Shown: one piece after another, positions 13,701 to 25,904 of the stretch
How positions within the stretch are numbered: position 1 is the first letter of the stretch
Layout: every line of letters begins with the position of its first letter
Assembly (NCBI GenBank): GCA_025766275.1
Contig: JAFKAC010000034.1
Span: 186,001-250,000, forward strand
DNA length: 64,000 nucleotides
Source of the DNA: Lactarius indigo
Lineage: Eukaryota > Basidiomycota > Agaricomycetes > Russulales > Russulaceae
Direction of reading: 5' to 3'
Made by a program: the position numbers and the translations under genes
Notes under the pieces: generated by a model
What the model saw: the letters and a program-made list of their open reading frames with translations, nothing else
The model's database searches: none
Told to the model about the DNA's origin: nothing

Positions 13701-16269
13701 GTCAACGACAATCCTCGTCCGACTCGAAGACGCGTCCGTCTGGCAATCAAGCAACGAGGGGTACACATGGGACCAGCTCTACCCTGAGGAGACATTCCTC
13801 GCGTTCTACCACCACACCTTCACCTCCGATCGCGCATACTTGATCACCAATACGAACAAGTTCTTTTACACGACCGACACGGGCCGCTCGTGGAACTACC
13901 TGAACGCACCGAAACCGCCTAACACGTTCGGCGCGCAAGTACTGCACTTCCATCCGGAACACTCTGACTGGATCATCTGGACCGGGGATGAGGGCTGCGG
14001 CAGCGGGGGGAACAATTGCCACGCAGAAGCACACTATTCACGGGACAACGGGCGGAGGTGGACGCTGATAGAGACGTATGTACGCAATTGCGCCTGGGCG
14101 CGCGACAAAGGTCTGCTCGTCGACCCGTCGCAGATCCTGTGCGAGTCGTTCCGCGACAAGACGGGTTCGCAGCGTTTCTTCCAAATGGGCGCCAACCCAT
14201 TGCAATTGGTCGGCGGGTCGAACTTTTTCGCAAAGAAGTTCAAGATATTCGACGAGATCGTTGGGTTTACCAAGTTTTCCGAGTACTTGATTGTTGCTGA
14301 GGTACGTCATCTCTGTTTGCGCTTACCTTTTGTAGCTGATGAGATTTCTGTGTGCAGTATCTGCCTGAACAGCACTCACTAGACCTGCAAGTATCCCTAG
14401 ATGGCCATAATTTTGCTACTGGCCAGTTCCCTCCTACTATGCGTCCCGAGCAACACGTGAGTGTTGGCCCTCAATCCACTTCATAGCTAACCGTTTGCAA
14501 ACCAGGCGTACACCGTCCTTGAGTCGAGTACCGATTCCATATTTTTGCACATGACAACGTCCGAGCCACCGCGCCCGTACTGGGGTACCATCCTCAAGTC
14601 GAATTGGAACGGGACGTACTTTGGCACGTCAATCGAGAACGTGAACCGTGACCAACGCGGGTTCGTCGATTTCGAGAAGATGATCGGGCTCGACGGCATC
14701 GCGCTTATTAACGTCATCGCTAATCCTGAGGCGGCAGCCGTCACGGGCACCAAGGAGTTACAAACGCGCATCACGCACAACGATGGGGGTAGCTGGAAGC
14801 CACTTAATCCGCCTAAACACGATTCCCACGGCCAGGAGTACGATTGTCGGAGTGCGGTGCGTTGGTTCCTATCCCTTGATTTCTCCCCAGGGACACTGAT
14901 ACCTGCGACAGTCTTGCGCGCTCCACGTGCATGGGTACACGGAACGGTCCGATCCCCGCGCGACTTTCAGTAGCCCGTCCGTCGTCGGGTTAATCATGGC
15001 GGTGGGAAACGTGGGCGAGAAACTTGCGCCATACGTGGAGAGCGACACATTCCTGAGCCGCGACGCAGGCTTTACGTGGGAGGAGGTGCACAAAGACGCG
15101 CACTTGTGGGAGTTTGGTGACTCAGGTTCAATCCTTGTCATGGCAAACGACGAGGAGCCAACGGACCACGTGCTGTTCACGACCGACGAGGGTCTCAACT
15201 GGCGCGAGTACAAGTTCTCAGACGAAAAGATACGCGTGCACTCCATCGTCACTGTCCCATCCGACACGAGCCGCCGCTTCATCCTCTTTGGGGCCTTTGC
15301 GCGTTCGCTCGCGGCCGTTGCAGTGCATATCGACTTTTCGTCGCTCACGAGTTTGCAGTGTGCGTGTCCACCCCCTTCTCCTGTCATTCCATCATCCGTC
15401 TGACGCAGTTACATAGGTAAATTGGATGTTGAAGACCCAGGACAAGACGACTTTGAGTTGTGGAGCCCGAGCGAGGAACGGTCTGAACGGTGCTTATTCG
15501 GTCGCCAGGTGAGCGTGCCCCCATAACTAATGACGACTCACTCATCCTTTGTTCAGACGCTGTACCATCGCCGCAGGCGTGATCGCAATTGTGTCGTAGG
15601 GACCCAGCCCAAAGGAAAAGAAACCATCGTAAAGAACTGCCCGTGTATAGATTCAGACTTTGAATGGTGAGAAAACTTGGTCCCCTTGCAGAAATCAATG
15701 TGGAGAGACACTGATCTGCGGTACTTGTCAGTGAATTCAACCACGTGCGCAACGCAGATGGCAAGTGTGTGCTTGTTGAGGGTACGCAGCCTCGACCCGA
15801 CAACGACTCTTGCCGCGGTGGAGCGCAGTACTGGTACGAGCGCACGGCGTACCGACGCATCCCGCACTCATCTTGTGAGGACGGCGAACGGCCAGATCGC
15901 GGCCGGCGGCACCTGTGCCCGGGAGTAGCAGCACACGGGCCGTTCTTCTGGCTGTTTGTGTTGCTTGTGCCGTTCGCATTCACAACGCTCGTCGCAATGT
16001 GGTACTACAAGCGTTCGGGACTAGCGACGGGCACGATCCGCCTACCAGGAAGCGATGTGCGTCCGCGTTTCGGCGCATCGGATGCTGGCTTCGTCGAGAC
16101 GCTTGCGAGCGTGCCATGGTTTGTCATTGGCGTCGCGGCTGTCGCGTTTGAGGCGGTCGCTGAGTGGGCCCGTGGCGCGACACTGTCATTGCGTGCGCAG
16201 AGGGGATACAGAAACGTGCCTGTCGACGAGGATGCACAGATCCTACGCTTTGCAGACGAAGAAGAGTAG
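10735..16269 (+). CDS. VPS10: Vacuolar protein sorting receptor Vps10 (sortilin family)
   Basis: Type I receptor that carries carboxypeptidase Y-like hydrolases from the late Golgi to the vacuole; roughly 1,400-1,500 residues over about 15 exons. The first exon (ATG 10735) encodes a clear signal peptide ending near VHAQ. Exon 2 has the BNR/Asp-box-like segment SSDEGKNW. Two tandem Vps10 domains follow. The first (to about 13,500) contains STDAGVTW and a Cys-rich end with [10 protein letters not shown]. The second (about 13,650-15,880) contains [24 protein letters not shown] and a Cys-rich end with [12 protein letters not shown] single transmembrane helix (about 15,940-16,005) is followed by a cytosolic tail ending in ADEEE. 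The two-domain layout matches yeast Vps10. Small exons near 13,138, 14,359, 14,507 and 15,413 were inferred from protein continuity, and no in-frame break was found. Confidence 0.92.
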
Positions 16270-16514
16270 ATTGTGCGGACATTTTCGTCAGAGGTTATGT
16301 TCCTTTTGCTGCTATACATATGGGATGTACAGTTTTTTGATTTCGTTTTCTTTCGTATGAAATTGACATGTCATCATAATTATTCCTTTCTCTCGCTATT
16401 TTCACTGTAATCGAATCGAGCTGCTTTGCATCACGGGAAAAGAAACTGCAATTGGGTGATACAGACAACAAGAAAAACGGTCATGAAAATAAGAAGTGGG
16501 TAAGGATACGTAGG

Positions 16515-17328
16515 TCATTCGATTACGCCTAGGTGGTCTTCCTTAATCGTCCCTATTGCGAACTAGAGCGACAAGGCAAAAATAACACGAATGAGGGGAT
16601 GGCAAAAAGAACGGGGGAACGATACGCACTATCTCCGTCGCGTCTACACGCGTACCGATGATTTTGATACGTATTTTGGTGTTGTTCTCGATGACCTATT
16701 GACTTTTGCTCTACATGCAATGCACTGAAACAGATTGGGAGCACTTACCTGGTCCTGAGAAGTGTACGATGGTGGGTTCGAAGACGGATCGAATTTGAGG
16801 TCAGGGTGGAGGAGCTGCAGAGAAGGGGTTTGAGCGTGGGGGTCAAGGAGTGCAAAGGACGCGTCGCGCACTTGCTGTGAGACAAAGCAATTCAGAGGGC
16901 CGACCTCCGCGAAAATGCCCATCTGCCCAGATAGACAATCAGGCAAGACAGGAAAAAACAAAGGGGGGGTGCGTACCCGGGTGACGTTGTGGACGACGCC
17001 GTCGACGACCTCGCCCTTGAAGGGCTTGAAGACGATGGCGCGATAGCGGGTGACGAACTCGGCCTGGCCGTTTCCCGAGATGACCATGCCCTTGCCGATG
17101 TCAGAGATGGAGACGACGGCGATGATGAAGCCGAACTGGCCGGAGCAGGTGCCCTCGACGTCCGAGTAGAGCTTCGACTCGAGGTACTGCTGCATGCGCG
17201 GCCCGAAGTAGGACGGGTGCAGCATGATCGTGTGCGTGAGCTCTTTCTGCACGGGCGGGGAAGCATATGGAGGCTTGTCAGCGTTGCGCACGCGCGAGAA
17301 GGAGGACTGGAGTTACGATGAAGAACAT
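16515..17328 (-). CDS. RPB7: RNA polymerase II subunit Rpb7
   Basis: Rpb7 forms the Rpb4/Rpb7 stalk of RNA polymerase II and binds nascent RNA. I read six exons giving about 176 residues. Exon 1 is just ATG TTC TTC ATC (17328-17317). Exon 2 starts KELTHTIMLHPSYFGPRM and carries the family core YRAIVFKPFKGEVVDG. Exon 3 has MGIFAEVGPLNCFVSQQ, exon 4 LKFDPSSNPPSY, exon 5 NTKIRIKIIGTRVDATEI, and exon 6 FAIGTIKEDHLGVIE with the stop at 16515. The order and length match yeast and human Rpb7, covering both the RNP-like N-terminal half and the OB-fold C-terminal half. A truncated DNA-level copy lies at 25,905-26,453. VPS10 ends 245 bp away on the opposite strand (convergent pair). Confidence 0.95.
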
Positions 17329-18359
17329 CGCCCGAGGTCGCTGCTCGCGTATAGCGACGCGTGTGGTCGTCGCTGCTGAATGCGCTGCACGTGTTGCTGG
17401 CGACCACGAGTGGCTTACTGTAGGCGTACCGGCCCGCCTACAAATCCTCTCAACGTCGACCCCCTCTTCCGCTTTGGATCTCCCGGTCGAAACTAGTCGA
17501 AACCAGACGAAGAGCCTGACTTTCGAAAGAATTTTCAAGCGTGCCGTATTTCTCGTCGACTCGGACCTAACCGCTGAGGCAGACTCGAACAGCGTTCGGG
17601 CGCAGCTTGGTCGTTTGCGGGGTCTTTACGGGGCGACCTTTACCGCTTTGTTACTACTGTAGCACCCGAGGTAGCTCGAACGGTCTCTGAGACGCGTGAA
17701 GCGAACGCTACATCTGACCGGCCGGTGCTGCTACTCGTACGTTCTGGATAAAGAAAGGGCATCAGTCGAGGGGGATCTGATGTTGAATAACGCTTCCAAC
17801 TCGTGATCCCCAAGGAACCTATTGTTGAGTATACAGTCGTCTTATGTGGGCTGAAAACCCGCTTGCGACTAGCTATTTGGGATTTTCCACCGGGATTTCT
17901 GATGGCGCTTGGTCACTACTTTTCTTTTCCTTGTCGACCTGCTTGTCTCTGAATGGGCCCTTACTTCCGATCTCAGCTGACGCCGCTACGCTACATTTGC
18001 GATCATTTTTTTCACGATCCCGACAAGGCGGTTGGCCTTGTCGACCCAGTCACGTCGTTGCTTCATCCCGTTCAATACCTGACGTGTCAACAGCCTGATC
18101 CGTCGTACCGCCTAGATGATGTAAGTCGAGCCTACCGTGTCAGGCCTACCTCGTGCTGTACAATTTGTTGCGCTCGTGCAGGCTCTAAACAGGGTGGAGA
18201 CGACTGTGTCCTTCAGATTCGGTTCGAGTGGACCGGGAAAAGCTAGCACAGATGGCTCGTTGAGAGTAAGAGAGCTGGTCACCAGCAAGTCAAAGTAAAC
18301 GTAGGTCCAACCCAAAGGGCCTGCGGCGGCTAATATCTGCTCACTGCACATTCATGTGG
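17329..18359. other. Intergenic, RPB7 promoter side
   Basis: About 1 kb between the RPB7 start and the aminotransferase stop. No gene is supported. A perfect inverted repeat of 9+9 nt with a 5-nt loop lies at 18,021-18,043. Confidence 0.4.
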
Positions 18360-20167
18360 TTACAAACGGGAGTGCTCCCTAAGTACTTCCTCTACACTCT
18401 CTACAAATATATCTACAACCTTCTCCACTTCCTTACGAGTGATATTGTATGCAGGTGCAAATAGTATTTCGTCCTCCTCTACTCCTTTAGCATTTTCACC
18501 CGATCTCGACAGGCTCACAACTAGCCCCTTCTCAAAGCATCGTGCTTCCACAAGCCTTGCAAATAGCTGTCCTTTTAAATCTACTCTTTCACCTTCGGGC
18601 CCAGAGAAATCAAACTCAACAATCCAGAGCGACCCTCCACCGCGTATGTCAAATGTGAAAGGCCTCGCGAGTGCATTGGGAGACAGTAGGCGCTCGCGGA
18701 GAAGCTGGGCGAGAAATTCACCCGTTTGGCGCCCATTCTCGAGAAGGTTCTCTGCCGCTATCACTTTTTGCACGGCAACGGCAGCTGCACAGGATATCGG
18801 GTGCGCCTGATCGCAGCAGGTCAGGCAGACCGGAACGACGCAGGGTGATTGTTACGTACCTGGTAGGTGTGGCCATGTTTCCAGAAACCATTCTTGTCAC
18901 GAATGCCGTCCGCGACCTGCTTAGACATAAGGACCGCAGCGATGCAGGCATACCTATACTACATTCAGAATAATACCTGAAAGTGAGGTGAAGAATAGCT
19001 AACCCTCCACCGAGGCTCTTCCCGATAACTTGAATGTCCGGCGGTTCGTTGTCACCATAGCTCTCCCAGGCGTGCGTCACACCCATCCCTACATCGGCTG
19101 TCAACGCGTCAACCGTGAGGCACGATAGCCGACTCACGGCCCATTCCACACATGACTTCGTCCAATATAAAAAGGGCACCGTACTTCCTACAAACGGACT
19201 TCATAGTTTTGAAGTAACCCTTTGGCGCAGGAGACGCCCCTACGACGGTTTCGGCGACGACTGAGAAAAGTATGTGCGCTCAGTACGTTGTTCGCTGTTC
19301 AAGACATAAGTTACCTACACCCTATGACGGTATCCGGTCCGAGCTCGAGGAACCTGTCCTCCAGTTCCTGGCGGAGCCTCTCCACATACTGTTCCTCAGT
19401 CTCGTCGGCTCGCTGGAAGCGCTTCGCATAGGCAGGTGACACCTTATGGATATTCTCATGTTGGAGAATTTCTTCGTAAGGTGCGCGCCATGAGGGACGT
19501 CCAGACAAAGATAGGGCGGTGACCGTATTGCCGTGGTAGGACATATGTCTGGAAATGAGGTGCTTGCGTTGTGGCTGGTTCTGCTCGAACCAATACTGAA
19601 AAAGAACAATTGTCAAATGCCATTCACCGAAATCTAAAACCTGGTTCTGACCTGACGAGCAAGCTTTATGGCGCTTTCCATCGCCTCAGAGCCTATGCAA
19701 AAAGAAGTATTTGTGATTTTAAAACACCAGTGGTTTATGGGCCGAGCTGACCTCCAGCAACGAAGCCACAGAGCTCGAAAGCACTTTTTCCCGACTCTAG
19801 TAATATACTAGCGAGCTCCTCAGCGGGCTCGTTCGACAACTGCATGTTATAAACGTCTAGAAACAGTCAGCTATCGTCTCTATTTTCAAAGAGAATGCTG
19901 CTACTCACAGGAAAGCTTATCGACCTGTTCTTTCACGGCCTCGCGTACGACCGGGTGACCATTCCCAATGCACGCAACAGCAGCGCCACCAGCAGCGTCG
20001 ATGAACTCTCGCCCGTCCTGGAGCGTGACGTAGATCCCCTTTCCACTAACCGCAACAGGGGGCTGCCCCGGCGTGAGCGGGAGAAGGGCGGAGGGGCGTA
20101 ACTCCTGTTTATCAGATCCACTGGCGGGTGCAGCAGCAGACCCCATACTATAGGATGCAGAGGACAT
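18360..20167 (-). CDS. Class III PLP-dependent aminotransferase
   Basis: Pyridoxal-phosphate aminotransferase of the acetylornithine/omega-amino-acid fold, about 460-480 residues; the amine donor cannot be inferred. The ATG at 20167 is preferred, since an upstream in-frame extension begins with GTG. In order: DGREFIDAAGGAAVACIGNGHP (about residues 45-66), a Gly-rich cofactor region reading CGFVAGG then SEAMESAIKLARQ, RHMSYHGNTVTALSLSG with the aromatic stacking region, and FILDEVMCG with the Asp that binds the pyridine nitrogen. IGKSLGGG then carries the probable Schiff-base lysine, followed by the small C-terminal domain. Several short introns interrupt the gene (near 19,870, 19,690, 19,620, 19,310, 19,120, 18,960 and 18,800). 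No disabling change was found. Confidence 0.85.
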
Positions 20168-21181
20168 GGATGCTGTCACAGGGAACGATGCGAATCTGCC
20201 ACGACAGCACGGCCGATTTAAAGCAAAGGCAGATTAGAAGATCTGGTCTCGTGTGAAGATAGCCTAAATGTAAACGGAGCCGCGGCTGTGAAACTGTGTC
20301 CATATACATCATTGACCTGTCAATATTGCGTGAACACTCGCCAGCGCCATGAGACGAGAGTGCGTTACTGTATATCACGTATATCAGATCCCACATGCAT
20401 TTACGACGTCGACGACAAATGACCCGTGGACTCATTTCCTCTTGCTTTTTCTATCCAAAACCGCTTGCAAAACCGGGGGCTGTCCGCTTTTGGTGAGGTC
20501 CGGTCCGTGTTACGCATTACGTTACATGCGCCTATCTAGCATCTACTGTACAGTACCAGGCACTGGCAATGACTGGGGGCAATCAATTACGTCTAACCTA
20601 TCTATCACTGTAATGCTCGCTCCAGGTCGCAGTCGTAAAGAGGCTCGGATATGGGACATCATCCACTGGCAACTGAGTCTGTTATACAGTACGAGAAAAT
20701 CTGGCCTTCAATCTGGCGTCTTATGAAACTGCAGGGTTGTCGGTCAATCTATAGTCAAGGACTCAAGGGGTTTTCGAAAAGCTGCGAAGAGAGGTTGTTG
20801 AGGTGACACGGCTGTCTTTTCGGTGTCGTCATGACACGGGTCTGACGAGGTCAAATAGCAGACTCGCGTTGGGTCCGAATACATGTAATGCTGAGATTCT
20901 GAGCAAGAACCCGCCATTGTTGAGGCCAATTTTATGTATTTTAAATCGTCAAGGACCGTACGAAATCATACCAGGTCGAATGGATCGCAAGAAAGGCATG
21001 GGGATATGAATTTTTTCTGTTTTACAGTAGACAGCTTTTGCGCGCAGAACTCCACGTGGGCTTCCAATACAATGCTTTATATGTACATTTTCCGATGAAA
21101 TCCGTACACACAGTGAATGTCTGTCGTACCGTACACATGTGACCGCCACCAGTAAAACTCCCAGCTCAGACCTTGAGCACG
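20168..21181. other. Intergenic; left edge of duplication unit 1
   Basis: Upstream of about 20,625 the sequence is unique and should hold the aminotransferase promoter. From about 20,627 it aligns by eye with about 26,710 onward, as the 3' flank of the DUF6535 type A gene. No gene is supported. Confidence 0.5.
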
Positions 21182-23888
21182 TCACACATGCTCGCCTGGA
21201 GAATCTGAAAGGCCCTGGTCCCCAGGAGAGCCAGCGCGCTGCACCGACGACGGCGACACCTGAGACAAGCGAGAGGGACTTGCCAATACGACCTGTAGCG
21301 TAGGGGTTGTAAAAGGACCATCGTGCGTCGTCGGCGAGTCATGTATCTGCGGAAGAACGCCAATTCCCTCCACGACCGGTTGCAGCGCACGTGTAGCCAT
21401 CTCGACACTGTCCCCGGCTTGCCCTTGGGTCGTTTCCCCTGACGTAACTTGCGCATGCACCGAAGATGGCGTCGTCGATAATGATCCTTGTAGTAGGGGC
21501 CGTGGAAGCGACTGCGTCACCGACCGTGGCGCGAACTGTGGAAGTGATGGCAGCGATGACGGTGCCAGCCACAGGGGCCATCGCACAATAAACTGTGCCA
21601 GCGACCGTGTTCGCGGCCAATCCAGCGACCAGCCCAGCGACCGAAACATCGACAGAGCCAGCTGGGTCGGCGACAATGACTGCGACTGTGACTGCGACGG
21701 GGTGAGCACTCTTAGACCCTGTGTCGAAGGCAGTGGTAGCAATGTCCTTAAACTCGGTGGCGAAGACGGATCCTGATCCGCAAACTGAGTTAAAAGCGGT
21801 GACAGTGACTCCTCTAGCGTCCGTGAGAGCGTCTGTGTATGCGCCAGCTGACGGAGCTTTGTGTGAGCGCGATGGAACGCCTCGAATTGCGGTGGAGGAG
21901 CGTCTGCGACAGAATCCCGTGTGAGTATCTCGAGCGTGAGCGTGATGAGGTCCTGCTGCGCGGCGCGAATGAACACAGGCGACGCACGGTTGCCGTGCTG
22001 CTCGGATATGGTGCTACCGGCCCGGTATTGTTCCGTATTACGCGCATCGAAGAGAGTACGGCGCTCTTGGTGGATTTGCTGCGCGCTGTCCGATTTCAAC
22101 CAGGGCATGCCCATGTACTTGATACCCTTCCCAATGTCCGCGAGGAAGCGCCCGAGGTTCTGAAGCCGCGCATTGTCACAGTGCAAGTCAGTGTCGGTAG
22201 CAACGCCAACATTCGCACCGGTGTGACTGCTTTCGTTCTCATCACGGGCTACGCTATCGTTGGCACCAGGGACGGCGCCAGCGCCCGCGCGGAGCCGCTT
22301 CGATAGGAACTTCTTGCCGGCGTCGTCGTCGTCCCAGATAAATGGGACACCTTTTAAAAAGAAGCCGAGCGCACGTGGTGGGGTGATCGTGAACGCAGCG
22401 ATCACCGCCGCGACACATCGCACAGAAAGTACGACGTCGTCCCCCAGGTTATACGTGTCCCACAACTCCTCAATGATTTCAAGAGACTCGGGAGCTTTCA
22501 GGAGCGATAGGATCACCAGGGAATAGTGCTCCCCGGCAGCATACAGAGCGAGTATGTCACGAATTGCGCCAGGAATGTAGTAGAGCGCCTTCAGGCATGT
22601 CTTGATTCTTTGACGCTGGAGGGCTACTGAAAGGTTGCTCGCAATTGCCCGTTGCGCGAGCCCAAGGATGCTCCACGCGAGTGGCTCGTTAAAGCTCGTC
22701 GGTCCAGGTAAGCCCGAGAGGATGGTGTGAATAGTGGGGCGTGGGTCATCAGCCTGAGGGTCGTTGGACGTGGTAAGAGCCCTGGACTCGTACAGACCGG
22801 GGATCCCTGCGGCAAAACTTTCGAGTTCGTGGTCTTCGTCGAGCTGGCTGAGTGTCCAATCGAGCGCCGAACTGTATATGTCCATCGAGATGCGTTTCGC
22901 TGAGTTCTCGAGATCGGAGATCATCCTATCTGAGAAGGACTTGAACTTTTTCTTCTGAAAGTTCTGGGCCTCTACCACTGCCTCATTAACTGCTCCCCAT
23001 TTTCTGTGTAATTGCTCCACGCAGAGATGAGTGGCCGAGAAGATAAAGACTAAGGCCTTGTGAGCACAAAACCAAAGGAGGGATGTCAAGGGCGTGTGAT
23101 AGGGGCAGTCATGGGAGAAGAGCGGCGTCAGTGTGAGGGCGAGGTACGAAAGAAGGCAGAACGCCACAATTGAGAGTGTGAAATATGCGACGACGTGATT
23201 GGCGCGGAAGGCAAAGACGACGAGTCCGGCGAAGAACAGGAATACGGATATGAGAAGAAGGAATGGCAACATATCAGCAAGCCAGGAGATCCCGAACCTG
23301 CGTGCACCTCGTGCAAAGTATTCCCGGATATGAGCATGGACGTGAGGCGCGTGGTTCCGTTGAACCATCTGGAGATACCTGCGGGCCCATTGTTGCAGCA
23401 GTGTGGCCATGAGCGCGCATGTGAGACTGAGTACGAGGCTGAGGAACCAGACCGAGTTGATAAATACCACCGATGCCTCAGGGGTGAAGGAAGTTTGGAC
23501 GGATGGAATTGCGGGACTGGTGGTACCGCCGGTGGTGGAAGTAGAAAGTTGTTGGGATATCTGTGCGAGGAGGGACTGGGTAGTGACATTGGGATCTTGC
23601 TGCAAGTTCTGGTAGCTGACAGCGATGAAACTAGCCACCGTCGAGGAGAAGAGACCGGTCTGAAAAGAGAGAGCCGTAAGCAAATCAGGTTCATGGAGAT
23701 TGACAACAGAAGCGTACAAAGAGGAGGATGCCATTTGCCTGTCCGTCCCAATTATCGACATTTTCCTTGTCAAATGTTTGTGCCCTGTCGATGTACATAG
23801 AGAAGATGGCCCCAGAGGAGTCACTATACGTAGGTTTTTCAGGAGCAGAGGTAACATTCTGGGGCGTAGGTTGTTGCCGGGCAGCCAT
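21182..23888 (-). CDS. DUF6535-family membrane protein, type A copy 1
   Basis: Member of DUF6535, a family of unknown function that I know from Agaricomycetes; about 882 residues in two exons. Exon 1 (23888-23718) holds the family start SMYIDRAQTFDKENVDNWDG and ends ILLF. Exon 2 (23659-21182) begins TGLFSSTVASF. Four hydrophobic segments follow: about residues 52-72, 130-150, 195-220 and 225-245. QQWARRYL lies between the second and third, and CPYHTPLTSLLWF follows the fourth. The cytoplasmic part has an alpha-helical module opening WTLSQLDEDHELE...GIPGLYES. The last 200 residues are low-complexity Ser/Gln/Leu-rich sequence. Copy 2 at 27386-30124 is clearly homologous along the whole length, and the shared ATG context supports this start. 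The frame is intact. Confidence 0.82.
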
Positions 23889-24737
23889 ACAGTAACGATT
23901 GGTCGGGACTCTGATACAAGTGGGTTCGCACAAGACGATTGTCGAGACTATAAAACGCTGTAATAACCGCGATTCTACTCCTGTAAAGGGTAATCAAAAG
24001 TGGGACGGGGACAAACTAATCATCAACTCCAAGTCCAGGTTTAGTTGACGAAGACGCGATGACCCCCCACTTTGACAGGTTCGGTGGCAATTTTGGCCAG
24101 TCACCGTATAAGTAACATGTCATTACCTGATGCGCTTTCTGTGGCTCGCACAACACAGCAGATCGTAAGAGGAAAATTCTTAAGAGCGTTGGGAAAGGTC
24201 CTTCCAGCTATATACACAATGCGAGGTGTAGGCGGGGTTTTAATATTTGCATATCAGCAAATAGGCTAGCTCCAACCCTGAACAATCCTTGAAGCTTCGA
24301 TGAGCCATTGCAATTTGCACTGGCGCCCTTCTTTCCGCCGTTTCCGGCGACAAAGTCATCTCGTCTGTCTGTCATTACGGCACTGTACGTGGATTCCTAA
24401 GGAGCTGATGAGTTAGACGCGTGTGCAATGTCAATTATTTAGTCTATCTGAGCCCGTCGCTCCCCTCGACTTCTGATCTTACTGCTAATCTATGATACTT
24501 TCGTACGGAACTGCCCCCTCTGGTGCCCCACACGTTTGGCATAGTCGGTAGTCGTCACACTGACAACGGCTACAGCGGAGTTACTGCGCGGACCTTCCAA
24601 TCGAGCGGGCTTCGTGGAGTCTGTGCGCTCAGGCCGTGCCGGAATGGAAGACATAGATAACCAGCGTTAGTACGAATACTACGAAATCGATACTGCATCT
24701 GCCAGTGCATGCTGGGGAGTGGGAATGTTGTGTCAAC
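23889..24737. other. Upstream flank of DUF6535 A1 with relic 7TM-gene promoter
   Basis: Matches unit 2 from 30,125. The stretch 24,420-24,575 corresponds to the promoter of the 7TM gene at 31,258 (shared segments CCCTCGACTTCTGATCT and CTATGATACTTTCG). Homology then jumps to the 3' flank of that gene (about 33,235), so the coding part is missing here. Confidence 0.65.
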
Positions 24738-25560
24738 TTCATCTTCGACACCCTTTCCTCCTATCTCTCGCACGGCCCTCCACGACCCTTCTCATCCAGA
24801 TCCACGAGAACGTTCGATGGTCTCGCCTCGCCATCAATGGTATCCCTACAGGACACGTGCACCTTATACTCCCACAGAATGTCATGCTGCCCTGGCCCGT
24901 GACAACCCTTCCTACCGTATCCTTCGCCCCACGCGACCCATCCTGGGTCCGAGCACCAGGCAGTTATGCCCCGGGCTCGGTTTCTTCTCTTGTCCTCGCG
25001 TTTGAGGATCCTGATGGGGATACCCTAAGGACTCTCCTTGGACAACGGAATCTGTATGCCTTCGCGAATGGAGGAGACCTTAGGCGTTGGAAGCAGAAGC
25101 CTCATGCCAAAGCAACCACTGGCATGCCTTCCGCCTCGTGCGACTAACCCCTTTTTCTCCTGGCCTGAGCCCTCCGCTCTTCAGACTATTGCGGTGACCA
25201 GCGTGTTCCCTTACTCTTCTCAAATCTTTGTTGATTGGCACCCCATTCTCGGACTAAACACCCAGCTTTGTTCCCCTTGTCCTTACTGAGTCAGCGACGG
25301 ACCCTTAACTCTATGCTTCTTGTAGGCCACAGTGTTGAATCTCTGAGATATCGGGACAACAAGCCGCTAAAAAAGGTCTGAGGCTGTATGCACAGGGAGT
25401 TCTCAAGTACTGTATTTGGTTTGGTTACCGCACAGACGGAATGGACATCTTATCTCGTGATACCTACTTGCATTACTTTTAAGTACAAGGCACCACGAGG
25501 ACCGGTCTTGATCTATGGTCTATACCCCTGGAGTATAAATAGAATTAAAAAAAAAAAAAA
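24738..25560 (+). mobile_element. Poly(A)-tailed retroposed insertion
   Basis: 823 bp ending in A14 (25,547-25,560). It is flanked by a direct repeat GAATGTTGTGTCAAC / GAACGTTGTGTCAAC (24,723-24,737 and 25,561-25,575; 15 bp with one difference). The paralogous locus near 33,385 shows the uninterrupted site followed by ATATT. This is the signature of target-primed reverse transcription. The insert has an open plus frame to 25,147 but no recognisable reverse transcriptase. It could be a 5'-truncated non-LTR element or a processed copy of a cellular transcript. Confidence 0.75.
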
Positions 25561-25904
25561 GAACGTTGTGTCAACATATTGACGTCATTAGCACTTGATC
25601 GATTCGTCAGCGGAAAGGTGGCGCATTCATTGTATGTGGTAACGACCCACACAAGTCAGACAGTGTAGAGTCATGTTATGATAGATCCGCTAGAAGTCAT
25701 TCACATGCTGTACAAATCTTGGTACAGACAGTGACTTGAAACTGCTAAACGCCACAGTCACGAATCTCAAAGAGGGGTGACGGGAAGAGCACCTATAAAA
25801 TGTACAGATTGGACAATGAATGGCACGATATGGTCGTTGGGCCAAGCTCGGGGCTGTTGCTGGTAGAACACAAGACCATGGTTCAGACTCGAGGGTGATG
25901 ATAT

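Larger units (their letters stand above)
20627..25900. repeat. Segmental duplication unit 1
   Basis: Aligns by eye with unit 2 (about 26,710-33,660): 20,627-24,575 matches 26,710-31,150, and 24,580-25,900 matches about 33,230-33,660. It contains a DUF6535 type A gene. It lacks the 7TM gene of unit 2 and has an 823-bp insertion at 24,738-25,560. Its right edge abuts the RPB7 fragment. Confidence 0.8.

Noticed and set aside
24719..25147. 142-codon frame inside the retroposed insertion as a gene
   Set aside because: It begins outside the insert across the target-site duplication, and no domain is recognisable, so it is not supported as an expressed gene.
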